Shown: positions 52,359 to 59,118 of the stretch, piece by piece | Layout: every line of letters starts with the position of its first letter | Position numbering within the stretch: the stretch's first letter is position 1 | NCBI GenBank assembly: GCA_016930175.1 | Contig: JAFGHJ010000018.1 | Coordinates: forward strand, 1 to 64,000 | Direction of reading: 5' to 3' | Length of the DNA: 64,000 bases | Source of the DNA: Caldifarciminota bacterium | GTDB lineage: Bacteria; Hydrothermota; UBA3072 | Position numbers and translations under genes: made by a program | Notes under the pieces: model-generated | What the model was told of the DNA's origin: nothing | Database searches by the model: none | What the model saw: the letters and a program-made list of their open reading frames with translations, nothing else

Positions 52359-52646
52359 ATGTTAAAAGAAATCAAGGAAAAGTTAAGAAAAATACAACCT
52401 GAACTTCATGCAAAATACGGAGTCTCAAGAATTGGGGTTTTTGGTTCTTTCTCTAGAGGTGAAGAAGTCAGGGATAGTGATATAGATATTTTAGTCGAGT
52501 TTGATAAGGATATCGACATATTTGAATATATAGATTTAAGGGATTTTCTTTCTGAAAATCTATCAAGAAAGGTAGACCTGGTAACAAAAGATGCAATAAA
52601 ACCTCTAATTAAAGATGATATAATGAAAGAAGTTGTTTATCTATGA
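52359..52646 (+). CDS. mntA: MntA-like nucleotidyltransferase antitoxin
   Basis: A 95-residue minimal nucleotidyltransferase. The site GVFGSFSRGEEVRDSDIDIL carries the GS-x10-D-x-D motif of the MNT family. In known HepT-MntA pairs MntA polyadenylylates HepT and so silences it. It overlaps the hepT gene by 4 nt. The start at 52359 has AAGGAG 9 nt upstream. The open frame extends upstream to 52275, but that segment contains the promoter. Confidence 0.88.
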   Translation: MLKEIKEKLRKIQPELHAKYGVSRIGVFGSFSRGEEVRDSDIDILVEFDKDIDIFEYIDLRDFLSENLSRKVDLVTKDAIKPLIKDDIMKEVVYL

Positions 52647-52984
52647 GAGAGGCAAATCTTTACTTAAGCGATATACTCCAATCGATAGAAAAGATCTTAA
52701 AATTTACAGAAGGAATGAATTTTGAAGATTTCAAAAACAATGATTTAGTTTTTGATGCTATAGCAAGAAACTTCGAGATAATTGGGGAAGCCTCGATTCA
52801 GCTTTCAGAAGAAATAAAATCTAAATATGTTGATATACCCTGGCAAAAAATGAGATCGATGAGAAATATAGTAGCCCATGAATACTTTGGAATAGATAAA
52901 AAGATTATCTGGACAACTATTCAAAAATCAATTTCCGAACTTAAAGATAAAATAAGTAATATTTTAAAAGATATAAAACCGTAA
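52643..52984 (+). CDS. hepT: HepT-like (DUF86) toxin RNase
   Basis: A 113-residue HEPN-fold RNase. The catalytic R-x4-H-x-Y motif is RNIVAHEYFGID (near residue 73); Tyr is the residue modified by MntA. The upstream AMPylating antitoxin and ATGA overlap complete a type VII-like toxin-antitoxin operon. A hairpin terminator lies 80 nt downstream. Confidence 0.9.
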   Translation: MREANLYLSDILQSIEKILKFTEGMNFEDFKNNDLVFDAIARNFEIIGEASIQLSEEIKSKYVDIPWQKMRSMRNIVAHEYFGIDKKIIWTTIQKSISELKDKISNILKDIKP

Positions 52985-53065
52985 ATTCAAGCAAATCATT
53001 TGTTATAAAGATTTTAAATTGTTGGTTGTTGGGATAGCTGGTTGGCTGATACAGTATTAACGAAA

Positions 53066-53095
53066 AGAAGCGGGGAATACCCGCCTCTTTTATTC
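53066..53095. terminator. Bidirectional hairpin terminator
   Basis: GCGGG (53070-53074) pairs with CCCGC (53080-53084) around a 5-nt loop. Outer AAGA/TCTT pairing extends the stem. On the plus strand it is followed by CTCTTTTATT, on the minus strand by TTCTTTT. It would end hepT and the short minus-strand frame at 53113-53181. Confidence 0.65.
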
Positions 53096-53112
53096 TTCTC
53101 AGGTTCTTATAT

Positions 53113-53181
53113 TTAATTTAAGTTTTTTGCTATCTGGTATTCTGCTCTATATTGTTCGAATCTTTTATTTATTAATTTCAT
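53113..53181 (-). CDS. Possible 22-residue small protein
   Basis: A short frame on the minus strand with a strong GGAGG 8 nt before the ATG and a terminator about 18 nt after its stop. The peptide starts MKLINKRFEQYRAEYQIAKN and ends LN: basic and amphipathic. Ribosome site and terminator support a real gene; length and absence of known relatives argue caution. The rest of 53182-53531 shows word repeats near 53250-53350 and no gene. Confidence 0.4.
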   Translation of the reverse strand: MKLINKRFEQYRAEYQIAKNLN

Positions 53182-53531
53182 TTTTAAAACCTCCGTTTAT
53201 TTATCAAGTTAGACGCGGATGGGTAGGATTTGTTTCAGAAAAAAATTATTTCGCACAGAGACACTAAGGCACTGAGTTAATTATGAATGTTTAATGTTGA
53301 ATTAATTCTTAAAGTTAGAGTGTTAGCGCGTTAGAGGGTTAGGGAGGGAACAAAAACTAAAAATTCTGTCAGGAAGTCCTCGATAAAATTAAAGAATTGG
53401 AGAAAAAACCCCCCCCACAACAAATAATCCACTCCCAAACTTCACATTTTTGTCCGTAACGAAAATGTGAAATTTGGTAATTGTATTATGTAAACTTTTC
53501 TATCAGTGAATCTGTGGTCGAATCTAGCCAC

Positions 53532-53633
53532 TTGACAAATCAAAAAAATCCGAAAAATAACAAAAGGATTGATTTAATGTGTGATAAATATTTTACTCTT
53601 CACGATTTGCCGCAGGATAGAATTGTTAAATAA
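53532..53633 (+). pseudogene. Relic copy of the radC promoter/5' end
   Basis: ATG at 53577 opens MCDKYFTLHDLPQ then DRIVK and stop at 53633. It matches the radC start at 54641 over about 40 bases with one substitution, then a missing triplet. Here the copy still has a ribosome-like AAGGA before ATG and a possible -35 box TTGACA (53532-53537). It probably marks the original start of radC before the PIN module was inserted. Confidence 0.7.
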
Positions 53634-53838
53634 GGTATTGCGAAATGTTAAATGTTGAATATAGAGCATTTTATATAAGTATTTGAAAAACAAATAGAAA
53701 AGAATATATTATGTTAAATGTTGGGAATTCTGATTGCAAATTTTAGCTATCTTAGAAAAAACCTAAAAATAAAGAAGAATGGAATCAAAACTGTACCATC
53801 ATGTCCCTGAACTCTCCCGGGAAGGAAATAGTGATAAC

Positions 53839-53867
53839 TTGACAAATATTCGGGATTTCTGTATTAT
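53839..53867 (+). promoter_or_regulatory. Promoter of the PIN toxin gene
   Basis: TTGACA (53839-53844), 17-bp spacer, TATTAT (53862-53867). The ATG at 53879 is only 11 nt after the -10 box, so the leader is a few bases or absent. Confidence 0.72.
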
Positions 53868-53878
53868 TTAAAAGAGAT

Positions 53879-54331
53879 ATGAAGATATATATGGATGTAT
53901 GTTGTTTGAATAGGCCGTTCGACGACCAAACACAAGATAGGATTCATCTGGAATCTGAAGCTATATTGACAATTTTATGGCATTGCGAGAGAGGAGATTG
54001 GAAATTAATTCATAGTGAGATAATTGATTTAGAAATATTTAAAATACCTGATAAATACCGAAAGGAAAAGGTGTATCATTTATCTAAAATCTCTAAGGTT
54101 AAAGTTGAAGTTAATAAGCAGGTATGGGATAGATATGAAGAATTGGAAGAAATTAATCTTACTCATTTTGATGCTTTGCGTATAGCTTGTGCTGAAATAG
54201 GGAAAGCTGACATTTTCTTAACTACAGACGATGATATAATAAAAAAAATTAATAAGAGTAAGATTGAATTAAGAGTAGATGTAAAAAATCCTATTAAGTG
54301 GTTAATGGGGGTAGAAAATTATGGGGATTAA
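53879..54331 (+). CDS. PIN-domain toxin-like protein
   Basis: 150 residues. Conserved acidic residues of the PIN fold are MKIYMDVCCLNRPFDD (Asp6), HLESEAIL (Glu), THFDALRIACAEIGKAD (Asp) and FLTTDDDII (Asp). These are VapC-type RNase features. It overlaps the following small gene by 11 nt, a toxin-first order. The module sits between a relic and the intact copy of the radC 5' end, so it is probably an inserted piece. Confidence 0.85.
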   Translation: MKIYMDVCCLNRPFDDQTQDRIHLESEAILTILWHCERGDWKLIHSEIIDLEIFKIPDKYRKEKVYHLSKISKVKVEVNKQVWDRYEELEEINLTHFDALRIACAEIGKADIFLTTDDDIIKKINKSKIELRVDVKNPIKWLMGVENYGD

Positions 54332-54524
54332 AGCTAAAACTCCAAATGAGATAAGGAAAGAAGGAATAGAGATCCTTTCCAGGGAACTTGGACCTATTGA
54401 GATGGTCAGGTTTTTACAACAATATGATATTGGTGAGGGAGATTACACGAAAGAACGTCATAAATGGCTGCGAAAAAACTCCGGTAAAGATATAAAAGAA
54501 GAATTAAAGAAACTTAAGAAATAG
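54321..54524 (+). CDS. Small partner (probable antitoxin) of the PIN protein
   Basis: 67 residues: MGIKAKTPNEIRKEGIEILS, then LGPIEMVRFLQQYDIGEGDY and TKERHKWLRK, and a Lys-rich end. Small, basic and helical, overlapping the PIN gene, so an antitoxin role is inferred. It has the look of a conserved family that often lies next to PIN genes, but it is not one of the classical AbrB/MetJ/Phd antitoxins. Confidence 0.7.
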   Translation: MGIKAKTPNEIRKEGIEILSRELGPIEMVRFLQQYDIGEGDYTKERHKWLRKNSGKDIKEELKKLKK

Positions 54525-54640
54525 CCTGGAAGGTAATAAATTAAAAAATATCCAAAGGTCCAAAATTGGTACCTGAATAGTTCATCAATGTTATAAATTA
54601 AGTCTCGAAAGAAAAATGATACCCGAAAATAAACAAAATC

Positions 54641-55348
54641 ATGTGTGACAAATATTTTACTCTTCACGATTTGCCGCAGGAGGATAGACCAAGGGAACGG
54701 TTGAAAGAGGTCGGGGTCGATAACCTTTCAATTCAGGAACTTCTGGCACTGGTAGTCGAAAAAGGCAGAAAAGGAAAGAGTGTTCTCTCTGTTTCTCAAA
54801 ACTTACTGGCAAGGTTCGGAAATCTTGCCAAAATGAAGGAAGCATCGATCGAGGAATTGCAGGAAGTCGATGGGATTGGTTTTGCTACCGCGTGTAAATT
54901 GAAAGCGGCTTTAAAACTGGGAGAGAAAGCTTTAAGTAAACATAATAAATTCGATTATCAGATTACTACACCGAAAGATGTGTTTGAATTGCTCAAAAAT
55001 GATATGGGAAATAAAAAGAAAGAACATTTTAAAATATTGTCTTTAACTACGAGAAAAAAACTTATTAGTATAGATGATATATCGATCGGTATTCTGGATA
55101 GTAGTCTCGCGCATCCGAGAGAAATATTTAAACCCGCCATTCAAAACTCCGCCGCTTCGATTATATTGGTTCATAATCACCCATCAGGTGATCCAACTCC
55201 GAGTAAAGATGATATAAAGATGACGGAGAGGCTAATCGAAGCAGGAAAAATCATAGGAATAGAAATCGACGACCATGTGATTATTTCGGATAATTTATTC
55301 GCCAGCCTCCGAAGCGACCCCAAAACATCGAGGTTGTGGAGAAAATAA
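54641..55348 (+). CDS. radC: RadC family JAMM-domain protein
   Basis: 235 residues. The N-terminal helix-hairpin-helix part (LPQEDRPRERLKEVGVDNLS to EEVDGIGFATACKLKAAL-like) is followed by the JAMM metal site HNHPSGDPTPSKDDIKMTE (about 182-200). RadC/UPF0758 proteins are often near mobile elements; the cellular role is unsettled. No ribosome site precedes this ATG, unlike the relic copy 1,064 bp upstream. The C-terminal tail RSDPKTSRLWRK is unusual for the family and recurs in the next protein. Confidence 0.92.
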   Translation: MCDKYFTLHDLPQEDRPRERLKEVGVDNLSIQELLALVVEKGRKGKSVLSVSQNLLARFGNLAKMKEASIEELQEVDGIGFATACKLKAALKLGEKALSKHNKFDYQITTPKDVFELLKNDMGNKKKEHFKILSLTTRKKLISIDDISIGILDSSLAHPREIFKPAIQNSAASIILVHNHPSGDPTPSKDDIKMTERLIEAGKIIGIEIDDHVIISDNLFASLRSDPKTSRLWRK

Positions 55349-55378
55349 AATTTTGGGCGTTTTTATTTTCTAATATGT

Positions 55379-56083
55379 ATGGCTAAAATAGTCGGGCATA
55401 GAGGCGCGGCAGGATACGCACCGGAAAATACCATTCTCTCCTTTAAAACGGCTATCGATATCGGGTGCGATGAAACCGAGTTGGATGTGAGATTATCAAA
55501 GGATAGTAAGGTCGTTGTGATTCATGATGAAGAAGTATCACGGGTTACCGATGGTTCGGGTTTCGTGAATGAAATGAGCCTGGCGGAATTGAAAAAATTG
55601 AATTGCCCTGAAAAACAAAAAATCCCGACTTTGCAGGAAGTTATCGATTTCTGTAAAGGTAAGATAGGTCTCCTGATAGAGCTGAAAGTACCGGGAACGC
55701 CGAAGAAAGTCAATCGAATAATCTTAAAAAATAAAATCATGGGAAATGTTGCCGTGATTTCCTTTCATTACGAATTGCTGCGCGAGATTAAAAAATTAAA
55801 TCCGAAGTTAAGAGCAGGTCTGTTGTTTGAAAAATGTTCCGAAGAAATATGGAAATTGGCAGAAGAGATACCGATCGATTTTATTGGTCCGCGGAAAGAC
55901 ATCGTTACCAAAGGAATTGTCGACAGAGCTCATAAAATGGGTAAGACAGTATATGCTTACCATGTCAACGATGAAAATACCGGAAAAGATTTTTTGTCTT
56001 TAGGAGTAGATGAAATCGGTACGGACTTTCCAAAATTGTTTAGAAGTGACCTCAAAACCTCGGGATTATGGAGGAAAACTTAG
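55379..56083 (+). CDS. Glycerophosphodiester phosphodiesterase (GDPD)
   Basis: 234 residues, a cytoplasmic GDPD (UgpQ-like) TIM barrel. VGHRGAAGYAPENTILSF is the first motif, with CDETELDVRLSKDSKVVVIH (Glu, Asp, His) the metal and catalytic site. LLIELKVPG is the third motif and TDFPKLF the end. It hydrolyses glycerophosphodiesters to glycerol-3-phosphate and an alcohol. It starts 30 nt after radC. Its last residues, RSDLKTSGLWRKT, nearly repeat the RadC tail. Confidence 0.92.
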   Translation: MAKIVGHRGAAGYAPENTILSFKTAIDIGCDETELDVRLSKDSKVVVIHDEEVSRVTDGSGFVNEMSLAELKKLNCPEKQKIPTLQEVIDFCKGKIGLLIELKVPGTPKKVNRIILKNKIMGNVAVISFHYELLREIKKLNPKLRAGLLFEKCSEEIWKLAEEIPIDFIGPRKDIVTKGIVDRAHKMGKTVYAYHVNDENTGKDFLSLGVDEIGTDFPKLFRSDLKTSGLWRKT

Positions 56084-56379
56084 GTCTTAGGTATTTGGTT
56101 TTAGGTTTTAGGTTTTAGAAAACATAGTCACCAGTCCTCAGTCTCTAGTCACCGGTCAAAGAAACAAACAAAAGGGAGAATAGGGTTAGGCCTTAAAACA
56201 TGAAAAGATTTCAAAATAATCGCGGAAAATCAGCTCGCAGCTTACGGCCCACAGCCAACCGCTAAAAAACAACAAAAAAACTTCTTGTCTTTGTGTGAAC
56301 TAGAGTTTCGAGTTTAAAGTTTCGTGTTTCGAGTAACAAAAAAATCTGTGATAATCTGTGTAATCTTGTGGTTCATTCC
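56084..56379. repeat. Word-like repeat spacer before the operon
   Basis: No gene. It contains TTAGGTCTTAGGTATTTGG/TTTTAGGTTTTAGG text (56083-56118), AGTCACCAGTCCTCAGTC (56128), TTTCGAGTTTAAAGTTTCG text (56306-56335) and AATCTGTGATAATCTGTG (about 56344), the last leading directly into the operon promoter. Confidence 0.6.
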
Positions 56380-56408
56380 TTGACTTTTATCTTGCTTTTT
56401 AATATTAT
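56380..56408 (+). promoter_or_regulatory. Promoter of the three-gene operon
   Basis: CCTTGACT (-35 hexamer 56380-56385), 17-bp spacer, TATTAT (56403-56408). About 110 nt of leader precede the first gene; the leader carries a third echo of the radC 5' sequence at about 56467-56483. Confidence 0.65.
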
Positions 56409-56524
56409 TAATGACAAAATCTAAAAGAGAAGTGATAGATAAAAGAAATTTGAAATATATTCGATAAAACACGATTTGCTGCAGGAAAATATTGAAGAGT
56501 GTTAATAAAAAAGGAGGCATTATA

Positions 56525-57238
56525 ATGGGTGATAAGAAAAGTTCAAAATCTTCGGACAAAAGAAAGCCTGAAGCTCAAGAGCTTGTACTCTGGCTATATA
56601 GAGATTACGCGACAAGGGTAAGCAAAAATCTTTGGCCCTGGGAAAAAGCGCGGTGGTACGAGTTAGTGTTTTGCATACTTGCCACCATTGGGGAACCCGA
56701 AGTTATGTCAGCCACTATACGTCATCTCACAACAATTATGGCAAGGTTGGGTCTTCTGGAATTGAGTTCATTAGCCGGGCTTAAATTTCCCGGAAATCCG
56801 CAAAAATCAGAATCTCCAATACTTACTACAATCGATACTTTGTTACAAAGGGTGGGTTTTACCCCTGAAAAAGCAAAATTTGCGTTAAATATAATCTGTA
56901 CAGCGGCTTCCAGTATAGGGAAAAAGTATGACGGTAAGGTGCAAAATTATCTTCGAAAGTATGGAGACCACATGCTTGAACACATTAATGAGGATTTTGG
57001 TATCGATGGATTTGATGAGGCGCCAAGAGCCATAGCTATTTGGTTGCAGAACACCTTGAATATGCCCGTTCCCGCATCAAATCCGTTTGCCGACCAGGCG
57101 TGCGAAAGCCTGGGTGTAAAATACGAAGAACTGGTAAAAGCAGCTTATAAACAGGATATAAACGTTGCTTTATTGGACGACGCCCTGAGGGCGTACTGGG
57201 GGAGGAGGATAAAAGATAAGCAAGGCAGTAATGTCTGA
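56525..57238 (+). CDS. Helical protein of unknown family, first gene of the three-gene operon
   Basis: 237 residues, soluble, with a charged Ser/Lys N-terminus and mostly alpha helices. By eye it follows the layout of an endonuclease III-type HhH-GPD protein: YELVFCILATIGEPEVMSAT, later TLLQRVGFTPEKAKFALNII, a hairpin-like IDGFDEAPRAIAIWL, and PVPASNPFADQACESLG where such enzymes have their catalytic Asp. The usual catalytic Lys and Asp are not in place, so it may be a binding relative or unrelated. Confident as a gene (GGAGG 8 nt before ATG); function unknown. It lies 34 nt before the protease-like gene. Confidence 0.6.
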   Translation: MGDKKSSKSSDKRKPEAQELVLWLYRDYATRVSKNLWPWEKARWYELVFCILATIGEPEVMSATIRHLTTIMARLGLLELSSLAGLKFPGNPQKSESPILTTIDTLLQRVGFTPEKAKFALNIICTAASSIGKKYDGKVQNYLRKYGDHMLEHINEDFGIDGFDEAPRAIAIWLQNTLNMPVPASNPFADQACESLGVKYEELVKAAYKQDINVALLDDALRAYWGRRIKDKQGSNV

Positions 57239-57272
57239 GTGGATTTTTGCGAATTAAAAGAGAGGAGTAATA

Positions 57273-59105
57273 ATGAGGAAGAAGATTTATTTCTTAGGCG
57301 GTTTTCTAAGTAAGGAAGAAAGGAAGGAGAAATTTGATATTTATTCCAAGAAATTAAAGGCTGAATACCGTGATTTTGCAGAGGACAACGAACGTTTCTC
57401 AGAATTTGAGTTTGTTCACAAGCCCAAGTGCGATAGACAAGAGTTAACCAAAATCTTAAAAAGCGAAGATACGTACGGCATTATATGGTTTTCGCATGGC
57501 GATGGTAAAGGCCGTATTATGGCTTACCATAAATGGATCGATGATGAGCCTTGGAAAGTTTGGAATGTTGGTGAAGATGGAGAGCGTAAGATAAACCCAC
57601 AAGTATATAATGAAACTTTAGTAAATCCCAAAGATTTGGAAGGTAAAGCCGGTCTCAATGTGAAGTTTTTTGGAGTTTTTGGCTGTGGAGCCGAAAAACT
57701 GAAGGAAGCATGGGAAAAAACAGCCCCAGGAGGTTTAGTGAAAGCGCATGCTGGCGATCTATTGAAAACTGAATACGAAAAATGTTCTAACATCGATCAT
57801 TTTGGAACCTGGATTAAAGGAGATAGCCAGAAAATTTTTGAGCATATTCTCAAAAGAACTCCTATGGTACCCGACGCGTCAATATACACTCAAGACCCGG
57901 GAGATGCGGGAGTTGTGCCTGCCGGCGGAATGCAGTCTCCTTCTAAAAAAGCACCTGATGCATCAATATACGACCAGAAAGATGCGGGAGGACCGAGTTC
58001 TTCAAAAATGCCTGACGTTTCAGACAGGATAAAAATTTTGGGATATGAGGATATTGAGGATTCAGGTCAGTTCAAAGGACCTAACAGATTATCGGAATTC
58101 GCTGAAGGGTTAAAAGGAGGAAATGAACCGGAGTTTTCTATAGTACCTGAATTATCGGACAGGATAAAAATATTGGATGATACAGTGGCAACCGGTCCCA
58201 GGATAAATCAATTCGACGAAATTCCTAGATTATCCGATTACGCAGAAGGGCTGGATAGAGGGAGACAAATGGAAGGCCCCCCAGGTATTGCACATGGAGA
58301 ATTTTCTGTAATTCCTGATTATGCAGACAGGATTAATATATTGGATAATATTCCGGGAAGAAATCCCGATATGGAAGTTTTCAGAGGGCCTAACAGATTA
58401 TCCGATTACGCAGAAGGGCTGGATAGAGGGAGACAAATGGAAGGCCCCCCAGGTATTGCACATGGAGAATTTTCTATAATTCCTGACTCTTCACTCAGTA
58501 ATATGTTGACTAATTATGATCATCTTTGGGGGATTGACAAATCGTCCGACAATGCAGAAGCGTTGAAGATAGCGAGGCAAATAGGGCCGCACTCAACCGA
58601 GACGCCATTCGGAGGAAGTGCTGTAACTCACGCTTTTTTGGAGAATAGAAATATTTTAGATGGTATTCGAGAGAGAAGCCACAATATGGATCATTTTGAA
58701 TCACCTAACAGATTATCCGATTACGCAGAAGGGCTGGATAGAGGTAGACAAATAGGAGGCCCCCCAGGTATTGCACATGGAGAATTTTCTATAATTCCTG
58801 ATTTTTCGCAAAGGATGAATTTGGGAGGGAATATAGACGGAGGTCTTCACGGTGGACATCAGTTAGGAGAACCTTTAACGAAACAATGGGAACATAATGG
58901 ATGGGACAGACCCTTTCAAAGTGGATCCGGAACATTTCAGAATATGGGTCCTCAACAATCAATTAATACGCCTTTCCCTTCTGCACATCAGCCCCTTGGT
59001 CAATTATCCGCAGGCACTTTCCAGAATATGGCGCCCGTTCAATCCCATGCTGGTTATACTCCCAATCTACTTCAACAGCTTGGTAGCTCCCTTCAAAGGG
59101 GATAA
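57273..59105 (+). CDS. Putative caspase/CHAT-fold protease with near-identical C-terminal repeats
   Basis: 610 residues. In the N-terminal domain (about 1-200), YGIIWFSHGDGKG places His75 after a hydrophobic strand, and VKFFGVFGCGAEKLKEAW places Cys138 after a second strand. The His-Gly and Cys spacing of 63 residues fits the caspase-hemoglobinase (CHAT) dyad, though no family match was tested. Residues 265-520 are low-complexity linker with repeats RLSDYAEGLDRGRQ/GPPGIAHGEFS at about 319, 375 and 480, a diverged unit at 272 and a partial one near 424. The end repeats GTFQNM. It is followed 13 nt later by a ubiquitin-like gene. Ribosome site GAGAGGAG. Confidence 0.62.
   Translation: MRKKIYFLGGFLSKEERKEKFDIYSKKLKAEYRDFAEDNERFSEFEFVHKPKCDRQELTKILKSEDTYGIIWFSHGDGKGRIMAYHKWIDDEPWKVWNVGEDGERKINPQVYNETLVNPKDLEGKAGLNVKFFGVFGCGAEKLKEAWEKTAPGGLVKAHAGDLLKTEYEKCSNIDHFGTWIKGDSQKIFEHILKRTPMVPDASIYTQDPGDAGVVPAGGMQSPSKKAPDASIYDQKDAGGPSSSKMPDVSDRIKILGYEDIEDSGQFKGPNRLSEFAEGLKGGNEPEFSIVPELSDRIKILDDTVATGPRINQFDEIPRLSDYAEGLDRGRQMEGPPGIAHGEFSVIPDYADRINILDNIPGRNPDMEVFRGPNRLSDYAEGLDRGRQMEGPPGIAHGEFSIIPDSSLSNMLTNYDHLWGIDKSSDNAEALKIARQIGPHSTETPFGGSAVTHAFLENRNILDGIRERSHNMDHFESPNRLSDYAEGLDRGRQIGGPPGIAHGEFSIIPDFSQRMNLGGNIDGGLHGGHQLGEPLTKQWEHNGWDRPFQSGSGTFQNMGPQQSINTPFPSAHQPLGQLSAGTFQNMAPVQSHAGYTPNLLQQLGSSLQRG
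58227..58801 (+). repeat. 93-bp near-identical repeats inside the protease-like gene
   Basis: Three copies (58227-58319, 58395-58487, 58710-58801) encode RLSDYAEGLDRGRQ plus GPPGIAHGEFS and differ at only a few bases. Each contains a run of six C. Spacings are 168 and 315 bp, both multiples of three. Confidence 0.85.
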
Positions 59106-59118
59106 AAAGGAGGTTACT

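Noticed and set aside
58897..59118. Upstream extension of the ubiquitin-like frame
   Set aside because: It overlaps the end of the protease-like gene, and GGAGG sits just before the ATG at 59119.
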